Origin: Flammula alnicola
Lineage: Eukaryota > Basidiomycota > Agaricomycetes > Agaricales > Strophariaceae
DNA length: 64,000 bases
Direction: 5' to 3'
NCBI GenBank assembly: GCA_015499995.1
Contig: JADNRV010000105.1
Location: 124,001-188,000, forward strand
Part shown: one piece after another, positions 1 through 11,658 of the stretch
How the letters are laid out: the number at the start of each line of letters is the position of its first letter
How positions within the stretch are numbered: position 1 is the first letter of the stretch
Position numbers and translations under genes: made by a program
The notes under the pieces: model-generated
Told to the model about the DNA's origin: nothing
The model's database searches: none
What the model saw: the letters and a program-made list of their open reading frames with translations, nothing else

Positions 1-120
1 GGCTCTATTGGGCTACGTCAAATCCCAGCCGTGGTCATCGACCTGAATATCTTGAAACAGCAGATAGATGATGCACTAGGTGAGTATTTTATGAACACTG
101 CACGCTCTCTCAACAATTAA
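1..120 (+). repeat. Duplicated exon-plus-intron fragment, copy 1
   Basis: This stretch is nearly the same as 45985-46104. It reads as an open exon ending in a GTGAGT donor, followed by the start of an intron. The two copies diverge abruptly after the shared sequence aacaattaat, at base 120 here. It looks like the truncated end of a dispersed gene copy whose remainder lies left of the window. The parent gene is not recognised. Confidence 0.7.
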
Positions 121-497
121 TAGAAGACGAAACGTACAAGAGAGAGTAAAGCCAGTCACAAAAACCTTCAATTGCCTGTCCCGGGAGTGTTAGTTGCAAA
201 AAGAGTAATGAGGAAAGGAAGGGATACCAACACTAAATGCGGAGAAACTCGAGTTTGGCGCCCACATCGAGCTGATATGCAGACTCCTCCTTACGCCATA
301 TGCGGTACCCAGTTTTAGTCATAAATAGCGCATATACACACTTCTGGAGAGATCAAATGATGCTAGGAGTCACCTAGAGTAAATGGAACTTGAAGACAAT
401 CTTGATGATGCTTGTTGCCTGCTTCTGCTAGCCCCATGGGAAGTCAACAAAAACACGCCTGTTCGTCGTACATCCTCACTCCTCACAACACGCGCGA

Positions 498-1525
498 CTA
501 CGTCCTCCCAAGTGGCCCCAACCGCAACGCATTCCACGAAACCGGCGAGACCCTCCTCGAAACAACAACCCTCAACATCACGCCATCAAACTCTGCTCGC
601 ACTTGCGCAAGATCCGCATCATAGCCAAACGATATCCTGTGCTCAAAGTGGCCTGTACAAACAAGAAAAGTTGATCAGTACACCATTTCACTCAACCCAA
701 AAAACATGCCAACGCACCACCCCCATTCTCCCAACTATCAGCCACAACATGCAATATCCTCCTCCTCTTCGTCGCCAGCATGATGCCCTCCCTACTGAAC
801 CCAGGCAGCCTCACCAGCAACTTGTACTCACTCGGCGTCGTCTCAATCACGATCCAGCTATCGTGCGGCGGCGGCGCGTGGCTGAGGAATGGCACATATG
901 GCGCCTGCGAGCGCGACGATGGGTGCATCATGTCATCTGTGGGCTCAGCGGGCAGGATCCGGGGCGGTTCCGGCGGTGGCGGGTACGAACTACCCGAGCC
1001 CATCGACTGGGAGGCGAGCGCCGCGGAGGAACTGGACATGGTCGTTGTCATGGATGATAATGGGGACGCGCGGAATGGGGATACCGGCTGCGCGGTGGGT
1101 CTTGACTCATGACTGGGTGCTGGAGCACGCTGCGGTTGAGAGACGTCAGCGGCGCTGTGGGAGGATGCGCTAAAATGCTTGTGGGCGGATGGGTCGGTGT
1201 TAAAGCTAAAGCTCGAGATGGTCGATGTGATGGAGTTTGCACTATCAAAACATGAGGAGGACAAGGAGCTGGAGGACGGCGACCTTGATTCGTCGACGGG
1301 TGGACAACGAATGCTGGGCCGACTGTCTATTGGAGTTGAATGTGACGACGCCACTTCCGGTGATGATGATGGGACTGGGTCAGTATCCGACAGCGACGTG
1401 GCCGTCGCCGAAGAAGAAATAAGGGTATTTGAGGTCGGATCCGCTCTGGGCAGGGCGTAAAAGGGAATTTGGGAGGGCAGCGGGAGGGTCGTCGACGAAT
1501 ACCTGTCGACCCAGGTGGTGGACAT
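498..1525 (-). CDS. Hsp20/alpha-crystallin-domain small heat-shock-like protein
   Basis: Two exons: 1525-718 and 652-498, with a 65-bp intron (donor GTGCGT, acceptor TGTACAG). The product is about 320 aa. The first two thirds are Ser/Pro-rich and probably disordered. The C-terminal part has the alpha-crystallin-like core, beginning DSWIVIETTPSEYKLLVRLPGF and continuing across the intron into HFEHRISFGYDADLAQVRAEF, with a beta-strand close at MLRVVVSRR. Small heat-shock proteins hold unfolding proteins as ATP-independent chaperones; fungi also carry such domains on long disordered N-termini. The reading frame stays open up to 1960, so an upstream start is possible. I prefer the ATG at 1525 (MSTTWVDRYSS) because the sequence above it looks untranslated. 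The domain call is firm; the start is not. Confidence 0.7.
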
Positions 1526-2079
1526 TGGCGGCAAGTTTTGGATCGAGTCAGAGGGCGGTTGATGCTGGCGAAGATAAAAGGTCGATGTGGATGAATAAGA
1601 ATCTGAATGGCCCTCGGGCACAGAGAGCAGGCAAGAGGGAAAAACCAGAGTCGCCTGGGATGCTCCTGCTTGAGGTGTTAGTTGATCGATGGGCCTCGAG
1701 TTTCTGCTCTCTGTCGCTTCGGTGGAGGGTCGGGGACATGGCGCAGCAGACGAACTTGAAGCAAGGGACATTGGTTGCAATTGGGAGAGGTTATGGTTTA
1801 ATCTGCGAGAGGCGATGAGGGAATCTTGTTGGCTGAGATGGGTCAGTGAAGGAGGACGGGATGAGGTGCCAGAGCTTCGTCTTTGATCTTGAGAGTGAAA
1901 GATACCAGACCAAGGGGGCGAATGGGATGTATGCACGGTGAGAGAGTGGATATGAGTCAAGAGCGTCCGGCGCCTGGTTGGTGGAAAGGAAGAAGGGGGA
2001 AATGATCTTGGAGTGTCGCATGCAAATGTGGGAGACGGGAGAAGGACTTGTCAGGGAGAGTTGAAGGAAGCGTGTCATG

Positions 2080-2820
2080 ACCTCGAGGTGGAGGAGTCGC
2101 CTCGCCTAGTTCCGAATTCGAGGTCACCGTCCATCAACCTATGCACGTGATGCCGTCGCACCCAATGGATCGCTTCTGGGAACTTTCAAACTGTGGCGCT
2201 CCTGCTGCTCCATCCCTCCTTCCACTTTTATTGCAGTAGTACATTTCGGATTTGTATTTCACAAGCATAATCTAATTTTTGATCCTCGTTGCGCTCAAAT
2301 TTTTGTTGCACGCGTTGGCTCGAGAGTGGGGCGCATTTATAGCCTCCTACCAACCTGAATGAGTGTCCTTTGTCAAGGAGCTGCAAAAGAGACGGGTTGC
2401 ATAATATCTGGTTGCCTCACTGAATCTGCCATTCAACTCATGGCAGCAGGTAAAGAGCAAAATGAGTGAATTAAAAACTGCAATGAATCCTCTTAAGTCC
2501 TTGTGACCCTACATCAGGGGAAAGCAACAATTCTATGTAGACCTACATAGCACCGATAATCGGGGTAGAGTGGTAGAGTAGTCCCCAAATATATAGATAC
2601 AGTAGATCTCAGCCATTATTCAGTAGCACCCCGTAGCACATGCATGTGACTCAGTAGCTCAAAATTATTCCAATAGCTATCATGCTACCAGGTCTATCCA
2701 TTGTATCAGAACTACAGACAGACTGATAGATAGGCTTATTATAATGTAAATCACGCATATAGGGATGAATAATATGATTTGTGCATTGCTCGCAGCTACT
2801 ATGTGATGAACACTAAGACG
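2080..2820. other. AT-rich intergenic stretch
   Basis: No convincing coding sequence. The middle part (about 2510-2760) is AT-rich with many short CTACATAG/CAGTAG-like words and looks like decayed repeat DNA, but I could not define ends. Confidence 0.4.
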
Positions 2821-2824
2821 GGCA

Positions 2825-4132
2825 CTAGTCCTCCATTTCGTTATCAGTCTCGCCTGTTCTTCCTGCTAGTTCTTCACGTGCGCGTTCCTTTGCTTCAGCA
2901 CTAAGAGTTGGCTTGGTGACATTTTGCGTAGCGACACCTGCATTGCGGCTAATAAGATATAAGTCAGCATGAGAATACAAGCACAAGTCATCGAGAAACG
3001 GCGTTACAACAATCGAGGAGGATACGACCACCTGCGGGTCGGTCTGGTAATTCCAAGAGATCGCGGAGCTATTGGGATTGTCAAACATTAGAAAAAGATA
3101 TATTTGAATGAAAATATAATGGACATACCTTCGTTCAACTTCCTTGGAATGGGTTTGGGCTAAAGCAGGGCGAAGGTAAGCTGGTGGTGGCGCTCATGCT
3201 CATGCACAGGTGCTGCAGGCACTTGCAGGTGGAGGCGATACATCGGACGATGTTAGAGATGAGGAGACAATGTCAGTCTCCCCATAATGCCTACATTTGA
3301 GTCAGCTGGGTGGAGAAGAAGAGGACTCGATTTGCTACGCACCTCTCGCTCTTGTCCGAACTCGACGAAGGCCAGGAAGGAGCGTTGGCAGGCAATGCCT
3401 GAAGACCATAGCCTCCACTTGCTCGTGGATCATTTGAGCGCATTCCTTGGGGCGAATCACCACTCCCGGACATGCTGGAGGAACTGACATCCTGATCTTG
3501 AGTCCTGGCACATGTCTGAACAACCAGTTAATCAAATGTTTAGTAGTAAGCTCAACAAAAGAAACGTACGCGACTTCTGGCCTCTTGGTCGATCTTTCCT
3601 TGTCTACCAACAGCTCCTCATCCACCTTGTCGTTGAGACTTGGAAATTTGCCCTTGAGATCAGAAAACGCCAGTCGCTTCTCCCAAACAGCTTGCGACTG
3701 AGCGGCGTATTCCTTCTTCATCTTTTCCCGGGTTAGCAAAGCCGTCTTTAAATCAATTTTTAGCCAACAGATAGATGTACGTGATGCGGCAGCGTCCAGA
3801 GCGACCAGCTGCTGTGAGGGCTCGACTGTATCTTTCCGGCTCACCTTGGCGTCATGCATCTGCGAGGATGGTTGCGCAGAGCAAACAGCGTCAACGTGAT
3901 GTGAGGAAGGGCACCACATGAAAGCGACACGATGGAGCCCACATTCACCGAGCGGCGAGTCCACAAATGGCTGAGGAAGTCCGAGTGCATCGAGCACATC
4001 GACTTCTGAAGGCATAGACGCCTGCATAGATATTGAGAGGGGAAATTCGGTTGGTGGAGATGGTGATGACTCGGATGGGGGTGGAGACGATGGGATGTTG
4101 GAGTTTGGTGAGTGTCTTTTCCAAATTCCCAC
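2825..4132 (-). pseudogene. Enhancer-of-polycomb-like (Epl1) gene fragment
   Basis: The minus strand is open from 4132 to 3335 with one likely intron at 3569-3516 (donor GTACGT, acceptor TTCAG). The spliced product contains SQAVWEKRLAFSDLKGKFPS, then DEELLVDKER and PKRP-like residues, resembling the central helical region of basidiomycete Epl1, the NuA4 histone-acetyltransferase scaffold. The N-terminal EPcA region and the Arg/Gly-rich C-terminal part are not visible. A separate open stretch (2825-3088) lies downstream and may be a later exon, but I could not join it. I read this as a partial copy rather than a working gene. The assignment rests on remembered family similarity and needs a search. 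Confidence 0.4.
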
Positions 4133-4192
4133 AGGTCTGGGTTAAGGGCAAAAAAACACACGCTATTGGCCGTTATTTTCGACAACATTTTA

Positions 4193-4266
4193 AGAGTAAA
4201 ATGACTCAGTGGTAAAACTATGCGCCTTTTTTGGTCCTGTCCCGAGTTCAATTCTCGGACTCTACA
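4193..4266 (+). repeat. tRNA-like sequence (pseudo-tRNA or SINE head)
   Basis: There is an A-box-like TGACTCAGTGGTA at 4202-4214 and a perfect T-arm at 4241-4257: stem CCGAG/CTCGG around a 7-nt loop TTCAATT, which matches a pol III B box. AGAGT at 4193-4197 can pair with ACTCT at 4259-4263, but the acceptor stem is not in proper tRNA register and the anticodon arm is poor. This suggests a decayed tRNA-Gly-like pseudogene or the 5' head of a tRNA-derived SINE, not a working tRNA. Confidence 0.5.
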
Positions 4267-4269
4267 AAC

Positions 4270-4690
4270 TATTTCCCCTGATCGCTAACGGATCTACGGC
4301 ATCTATCCATTCTTGTATTGTATCTAAGCTACAGATAAAATCACTTCTTAGGTTCTGCTACGAAAGATCAAGGTGAGAGTATCTGGTCATATTTGATCTA
4401 CAGGTACTACCTAGAAATGCAATGTCTACAATGTCTACCAACTTGGGGTGAATAACTACATAGAATTTCGCTTTTTCCTGATGTAGATGTCGCCGTACCT
4501 TGGTAAAATCTTGTATTCTATGCTACCTGATTCTAATCTATGTCTATTCTCTCCCAAATCAAAAAATGTCGTTAACCCCCGCAACCTTCGGAAGCACGCT
4601 CTTCTCCGACCTTCCCGGTGAAGCTTGAAGCTTCAAAGCTTCACCTATTTCCCTCTTTCATCTCATCTCTGTTTCACCACAGTGTCTGAA
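4270..4690. other. Non-coding flank left of the Mutator-like element
   Basis: No gene seen. A GAAGCTT-rich short palindromic stretch lies at about 4615-4645, just outside the left inverted end of the element. Confidence 0.35.
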
Positions 4691-4697
4691 AACACTG

Positions 4698-4804
4698 CCA
4701 GCAGAGTATGTAGTCGATTGGTATAAGTCGATTTGGATCGCCGATACCCGCACCTTCTTTTCCAATGCGCGGTGCCCGGAGTTTAGGCCTGCCTTGAAGA
4801 AGCC
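4698..4804. repeat. Left terminal inverted repeat of the MULE
   Basis: Pairs with 10965-11072 in inverse orientation with scattered mismatches. The inner edge is soft: weaker similarity may run some 40 bp further inward. Confidence 0.65.
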
Positions 4805-4875
4805 TTGCGAGCGCTATGGGATAAGAACAAAATAATTAGCTTAGTACATTTACAGGCAGAGGACCTGCATACCTA

Positions 4876-4906
4876 GAATTGAGAATTGAGAATCAAATTG
4901 GCTGGC
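4876..4906. repeat. Short dispersed repeat
   Basis: AATTGAGAATTGAGAATCAA followed by ATTGGCTG also occurs, same strand, at about 62249-62277. The nature of the parent element is unknown. Confidence 0.5.
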
Positions 4907-5374
4907 TAGAAAACAAACGGAAATGAGAGTGATGTTGGAACGACTTTCCCTTCGCCGGGCCATCATTCCGGATGAAAGTCACATGTGGCGAAACACAATC
5001 TCGGGGAAATCCGGAATGCAAGTCATGCGATTGCGACGACGCAATATGTTTTCTTCATCTTTTCCACCGTCTCGTCGCTGTCAAAGTATGTACCCATGAT
5101 TTATTCAGCTCTGAATGATAAACTCAGGGCACAATATAGCCATTGCTCGTGCCCAGGAGTCGCCGGCCATTCAACATGTTGGCCTTTTCCACCATTCGCA
5201 GCCAGTGCCACACTCACTCCGAGTTACACAATATCTTCGCTGCAAACTTAGGGGGACACAAAGAGAGAGAGGGAGAGGTAGCTTCAATAGCTCAAGATTT
5301 TATTTGTATTTATCTATGGAGTTGAATTGACGACTACAGGTCCAAGATTAATTGCGCGACTCATCAGAGTTGCA

Positions 5375-6633
5375 TCAGAGCAAGATCAGGCCCTTGCATC
5401 GTTTTCTGTGGTCGCTGAGCTTCGAACGAAGGAACCGCTGACCACATTCGTCGCACTGTAGAACCAACCCGTCCCATTGATCATCCGACAGTCCTCGCCC
5501 ATCCATCATTCGCTCCAGAAGGCCCATGTCTTGCGGGAAAGTGTCGTCTGCCTCCGTGGAGTCAACAGAAGGAGAACATCTCATGTGAGAAGGGCCTGCA
5601 GCTGGCGCCTCTACTGTCAGAGTTTTGGGTTTGCGGCGGACGCGAGTCACTGCACGGGATGGCATTCCTTCATAAGGATGGTCACCCATGATTCGGGGAG
5701 GGGCAGACAATGACGGGCGATCCATGTCGGCAATTTCTATATATTTTATAGGACCTTTTGCCTTCGGTGGAGACGCAACTCGACGGTGAAGAGCGCCTAA
5801 TATTGGGAAGGCTGTTTTAGGTAAGTAAACGAGAACAACATAGACAATTGAATTACTAACGTCGTGACAGTTGATATTGATCACCTATCAGTGGAGTATC
5901 TCCTGCAAGCTGGCGAGCGCCGACATGATAAAACGAGGCATGTTCACCGAGATACCCATAGAAGAAAGGTGCGCTATCAGTCGGATTGAGTGTTGCTCGG
6001 AAATCTTGTAGTAATTGCTTCATAGGTGGAGGGACGCGATTTGTTACATCTAACGGTGGGCATTAGACTCTGTCAGAAATAAATACAGACTTGCTAACAT
6101 ACTGCGCGTTGCAAGGTGAGGGTATTTGGAGACGAGAGTAGCGGTCTTCCAGATGGCGGTGATGTTCACTGCATTGAATCTACTTCAACGAAAATGATCT
6201 GACGTCTCTGAATAAAGAACTTACAGATCATGCCACAGATTGAGGGTCTTTTATTGCAGAATGCAATAACCTCGCTCGTGGCCTTGGAGACGACCATGCG
6301 ACAGGAGAGTGGCTCGTGGTCAGCAGCCGGATACAAAATGCCACAATTGCACTCGATGAATGTTTCTCGCTCGCGGACGTAATCCTTCATCCCAGTTGGA
6401 AGAACAGGAATACCATTGCTTGTAAGTGGACTTGATCTTGATGTTAACAACATACAGTAACGGAAAATTAGGCGCTCACTAGGCTGATTCGACCATTTGG
6501 CCAGCAACTCTTGAGTATACAACCAGGTTGGGACTACGCCGTTGCAGTTGCCGGCAATGCACGAAGACTGAATGGTCCATCTCACGAGTAGACATGAGAC
6601 AAGAGGGAAAGAAGGTAAGGGAACAGTGCTCAT
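5375..6633 (-). CDS. Zinc-finger accessory protein of the MULE (unrecognised family)
   Basis: Exons that keep phase: 6633-6225, 6168-6103, 6049-5861, 5811-5375. Introns are about 49-56 bp with GTAAGT, GTATGT and GTTAGT donors. The N-terminal half has paired cysteines (ECNCG, LSCRM). The C-terminus ends in a treble-clef or C2HC-like finger (CDECGQRF followed by HRKRC). I do not recognise the protein. It starts about 240 bp from the MULE transposase on the opposite strand, so the two probably share a divergent promoter region and may belong to the same mobile element. A DNA- or RNA-binding accessory role is inference only. The start is uncertain; an additional 5' exon is possible. Confidence 0.5.
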
Positions 6634-6873
6634 ATTTTGCGATCATATAAATAATGTATAAAAAGGGCCTGTCTCTGCGACGACAACGGGATTGCCGCTG
6701 CAAATCGAACTTCACAGTACAATTTATCAAGCGGATAGAAAGTTTAGTCAAAAAGGAAGCCCCTATGTTTTCTTCGACTTCGACACTTGCTGCCGGCCGC
6801 GGAGCGCCCTCGAATTTTTCTTTTCCTTATCACATTAGATGTTAAGACTCTCAAAATACGGTCGCTCGTTAAT
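6634..6873. promoter_or_regulatory. Shared divergent promoter region (inferred)
   Basis: Gene-free spacer between the oppositely transcribed accessory gene and the MULE transposase. A TATAAATAATGTATAAAAAG stretch at about 6644-6663 offers TATA-like words in both directions. No further element identified. Confidence 0.3.
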
Positions 6874-9800
6874 ATGCCACTTTCTGATATCCAACAAGCA
6901 GCAGTCCGTCAAGCGAAGCGATTGTTTCAGGAGGCTGGCTTAACTCTAGGCGACACTGATGTTCTGGAAAATGACGCGCAATACATTGCCTCAACAATTG
7001 TCGACCACTTACCATCAAGACCTTCACCCAACGTTGAAGGATATCTTTACCATCCAACCCCTGCTCGGAAATTCACTCCGGATGAGAAGCAGCGATGCGA
7101 AAATCAGGTCAACCGACAAAGTTATATTGATGCTTTGGTTGACCACCCTCTTGGGTCAATCGTCGAATATCCCGAGACGGGTGAAGGTCCAAATATTTCT
7201 GTCGGACACAGGTTTTCTGTCAACCCAGACGACTTTCTCCATCCCAAACTCAGCATTCAGTATTCCCTCGGTGATATTCACGGAACGCGGCAGCATGTTG
7301 AATGCAGACTTCTCCGTAATACAGGTAGTGGTACAGGAGTTTCCTGTAAGAACGAGAAAATATCTTGTAAGTCTTTCGAGGTGATCCTATATTGTTGTAA
7401 ACTGATGTCTGCGCAAATCTGTAAAATAGGCAAAGGATTGAAGATCTGCGAGAAATTCAGTCCTGACAGTCATATAGCTTTCCATTCCCCGACTGCCGAC
7501 GAGGAGGTCTTTAATAAAACTTTGGCTTTTTTTTGCGCGCTTTCCAATAAAGGCTGCTCATTTGACGTAGCTATTGATGGCGAGGATTTTAGCAACATCG
7601 CTAACGACGAGGAAAATGATGCTGGATGGGACACCGACAGTGAAGATTCAGAAAATCTGCGACAGCCACCTCGAGACTGCCGCTATCAGGGAGAGACTGG
7701 AAACTTTTGCAAAGGAAAGATCAGAATGTATAATGATCAATATAGTCGACCATTTATATGGTATGTGCATTATGTCTTCTTACGGTTTGTGTGTAGATTA
7801 ACAACAATTTTTTTAGTTGTCAGCATCGAAAATCAACGGATACAGCACATTTAATTATTCGAAATCTTGATGAATTTGAAATATCATATCTACGGGCGCT
7901 TCTTGATGATGACAAGGCCGTGATTCATGACTACGAGGCCCAGGCACTGAAATTGGGCTACGGTCCTCGAACGCGATGCTCGTATACAGCGTCGCCTTCA
8001 ACACAAAAGCAACTCTGCCGTAAGGAATTTGTTTCGACTCATTATCACAAGCTTACCTTCGCTTTAGCCCATTGGCATAGATTTTCTGATGGTAAACTTC
8101 GGCGCGGTCGCCTGGAGCGTCAGAGTGGGAAATGCCCAGCTACCTATGCTATATACACACCAGATGACCTCGTTTCTTGTCCTCAAGTCCTGATTATATG
8201 TAAGGATCGACATTCGCACCCGCGCCCATTTCCTGTAAAGACACCGCCTCCACTCCTCAAAGTATTTCAGTGTCTCTTGAAAGGTCTTGATTGGAAGCTC
8301 GCTGACGCGACACCGCGGAAAGTCATGATTGACTCAGGATTTGTGCAGGGATTGCGGCAGCATCTAGGCTGGGTTAAGCCCTTCGATCCTTCACTTGCTG
8401 ATCTCCATCCCTCTCTCGGAAATATGGACCATGCGCGCCGATACATCAATGAACTACGCCTTGATGTTTTTCCGAAAGGAACCGGGTTCGAAGGTAAATT
8501 TTCCGTTGTTTCCGTCTTCTCTGAACCTTGACATGAATAATCATTGACAGGTGCCCAGTTACTTGTTGAACAGCATCGGTTACTGGCAGATGATGAACAA
8601 TATATTCGATGCGCAGAGACACACGCACTTTATGATGGAAAAACATTCTATCTCGTCATTTGCATGTCTCGTGCAATGTCAACATATCTTATGCAATCGG
8701 AATTCATCTCGATCGATACATCCTTCAAACGTCTACATCATAAATGGCAAGAGTTTGAAATCGAAACCTGGGATGTTAATCATATGCGATGTCGGTTATT
8801 CTATATACTTCTCTCTATCTGACTAATGTGTTTTATATTTTGGACAGCCGTCGTTTCAACCAGGGCCTTTACGACCTCCCAGTCGGCACAGGCTCATTTT
8901 ATTCTTTTCACAAGAATATTTAACATTGCAACTTCAGACACCGGCCTTCCTGTGCGCTTTCGGCACATTCATGGCTCAGGTATTTCAGTTTGCACTGCCG
9001 ATGCTCACAAAGGGCAGGCTCTCGGTATGTCTCCTTTCTAACCACTTTATTTTGATCTAAGTGCCATATACTTCGGTAATCTAGGACTTGGGATGTACTG
9101 CCAGTCGCTATGTGTGGATCTCCATGCATTCTGTCAATATGAACCGGCACGTCGTTTGCGCAATCTAAGTCCATATGATCATCTACGCCGTTTCTTTCGC
9201 CTTTGTATTGTCCATTTCAAACGACACATTCATGATCTCCGACTATACATTAGCAACGATGTTAGAATTGCCATGCTAAGCCTCGCATCATCGGAACCGC
9301 ACCCAAACATCGAAAAGGCATTCCAGCTAATTGACGGAGGAGGCCCGAAAGCTCGCGGTATGTTCTTTACTCTTGCAAATTTTTCATTGAATCTAAAAAA
9401 ATATCTCTAGCATGGCTAAAAGATAAACGTACTGGAAGTCCGTTTGCACTTCCCGCTCTTTATCGCCCCTATAGCTTTATTCCAGTTCACGTTTGGAAGG
9501 CCTCGCCGCCGAGCTCAAATGGCAATGAGCAATCACATCGGGCCGTCTATCGTGACGGTGTTAACCTCACTATTCTTGGTGGAGTTATGCGGGGGTGGCA
9601 ATACGACCGTCGCGCCTTTTCGAGCCTCAACCTTCATGCTAGTCAAGGGATCTATACCCGTGACCAGGCGTCGACACACTTTTATAGATTTGAACGATCT
9701 GTTGGTCGAGTAGGTTTGTCCGTCAATGTTCTTATTTATGTGAATGGCAACATACCAGTCTCACAGTTGCTGTTCAACGCCGTATCGCACATCAAACCCA

Positions 9801-10329
9801 TGATCTTGATACAACACAGAGTGGTAAGTTGTCTAATTACCGCACCATTAATATGATACTCACAACTACTTAATAATAATGTCCATTCGCAGGCCCAGGC
9901 CGTTGTTCAGCACCAGCACCAGCCCCAGAAGTGTCCTTTGTCACTGACTTGGATAGTCTCCGTAACACTCATCCATACGAGGAAGGACTTGACGACACGA
10001 TAACAACAGACATTGGCGGTCCCGAGCATTGCTTTGAGGCCTCCCCACATGAGTGCTCATACCAAGGGGCATTCCAGTACCCGCAAAGCACTTACTCCAC
10101 ACTTGCGGGGGCTTTGACCATGGTCCCAAGTAATGGACAAGAAGCCCATACCCACAGACCAGCCGAAAAGTCCTACGTTGGCCTCAACTCAGTTTCGGGA
10201 CAAGCCACAGCATATAATCACATAGCGCGTACCTTGGTAGCAGCCCCTCTGCCGTCGTTTATCCTGTACGACCCCGATGTCCACTCTTCCTCATTCAGCA
10301 CACTTCATGACGCTCTACTTGATTCATAA
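6874..10329 (+). CDS. MULE-like transposase, subfamily 1
   Basis: Multi-exon gene starting at ATG 6874 (MPLSDIQQ). The N-terminal region has Cys/His pairs likely to bind zinc (CKGLKICEKF; FCKGKIRMYNDQYSRPFIWC..H). The catalytic RNase H-like core carries D in FISIDTSFKR, D in CTADAHKGQALG, the CxxH of RLCIVHFKRHI, and E in NGNEQSHR. D-D-(CxxH)-E is the layout of Mutator transposases. The C-terminus is a 130-aa low-complexity tail. Introns are short (for example 7366-7430, 7760-7816, 8494-8550) and most splice cleanly. The junction near 9713-9780 I could not resolve. It lies inside terminal inverted repeats. It could be active, but no expression or intact end-sequence evidence is available. Confidence 0.65.
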
Positions 10330-10964
10330 TATTGTATTTTCATTACGCCTAACGACAATATACTTGTTGCTTGCAGATAAGGCCAATAGCCATCGGCTGT
10401 CGTAATCGTAAGAATGTTTATGTCTACTGAAAATGAATTCAAAATGATCAGATGGGAAAGAACGTAACAGAGAAGGACTATATACACACCATAAGAATCT
10501 GCTTTGCCTACAGCTCTTGAGCTGGGAGCCATGGGCGCAGTGGTATGTAGACGCGGCCACAGCCCGGCCCTCTGTTGTCGCACATTCGATAAGCCCCAGC
10601 TGTGAGGTTTAAACGAGAGGGGTGCGATGTCAGATGCCTTGCCAGCGCCGAAGCATTGTGTCTGGCCGGAGTTGATATCAGCTCAAAAACATAGAACAGC
10701 AACTGTAACGAACCTATTCCATTGGGTAACAGTCCCATTTAAATATATAAATGAAGTAAATATTGTAGCTAGCAGTTATGCTGGGGGAAGAGGTGCTCAA
10801 CGACGAGACTGCGCCCAAGGAATGTTGTGGAAAGTTGAAACATACGCGATGGAAACAAACAAATAGAAGCGGGCCGCCGGGATGTGTTATGTCAGAATAA
10901 AAAGGTCTTTTTGTTTCATTAATTTTCTAAGTACATTATCTACATAGCATATCTTAGCAGATGG
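10330..10964. other. MULE internal 3' region
   Basis: No convincing gene. Open frames here on the minus strand lack recognisable motifs. Confidence 0.3.
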
Positions 10965-11072
10965 AGGCTTCTATAAAGCAGGCCTCAACTCCGGGCACCG
11001 CGCTTTGGAAAAGAAGTAGCGGGTATCGTCGATCTGGATCGACTTATACCAATCGACTCATCACTGCTGCCA
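10965..11072. repeat. Right terminal inverted repeat of the MULE
   Basis: Inverse match to 4698-4804. Outward of it, 11128-11147 encodes SNKTDR on the minus strand, also found at 21513-21533 on the plus strand. Confidence 0.65.
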
Positions 11073-11658
11073 GCACCCTATTTTATATCCGAGTCACCAT
11101 TCCTGCTACCTGAGGCTACTGACGATCAGTCTTATTCGATCCCATCAAATGAAAGACAGAGAAGAGGAAGGAGAGGAGATGGCTTCCAGGAAGTAATGAT
11201 GGCTTTCCGCTAGTAGTTACTAAGGCAGTTAGCAACCTTGAATTAATTATCATGTAAATAAAACCTGTTAGCATTCCACGTGCATCGGCAGACATACGGA
11301 GCGGTCCGGCGAGTCGGACCACTACGAAGTTCAACGTTGTGTTCTTGAAGTCGTGTTCACTGTCAGCGACATCTAAACCTTCTTGTCGGGATGCGCCAGC
11401 TGAAGTATGAAGATGCGCGCATCCTTCTTACCCCCTTTTTTTCTGAAACGTTCTGTTCTTGGGTCCTTTGACTCTACGGTTTCGAGAATTTTTGTTTGCC
11501 TGGTCGACGTCCTGCTCTTCAAGATGCACCTTGGCCACGGAGATGAAAATTTGCAACTGGTACGTTGTATAAAGCCAGGAAATATATCATATCGCTCATC
11601 TCATCCACCGTTTTTCAGGAAGCCTCCATTCCAATACTGCTCTAAATCTTCAACGACA

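Larger units (their letters stand above)
4698..11072 (+). mobile_element. Mutator-like (MULE) DNA transposon with long inverted ends
   Basis: Sequence at 4698-4804 reappears inverted at 10965-11072. Shared blocks include GTCGATTGGTATAAGTCGA, GATACCCGC, CTTCTTTTCCAA, GCGGTGCCCGGAGTT and AGGCCTGC. Inside are a MULE-like transposase (6874-10329, plus) and a divergently transcribed zinc-finger gene (6633-5375, minus). Long terminal inverted repeats are usual for Mutator elements. I could not define the exact outer ends or the expected 9-bp target duplication. The right flank (11116-11160) carries a fragment that also occurs in the LINE-like sequence at 21.5 kb, which suggests insertion into older repeat DNA. 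Confidence 0.65.

Noticed and set aside
383..1112. Plus-strand frames across 0.4-1.1 kb
   Set aside because: Antisense of the Hsp20 gene, which has a recognisable domain and a clean intron.
4193..4266. Functional tRNA gene
   Set aside because: The acceptor stem and anticodon arm cannot form in proper register despite a perfect T-arm.
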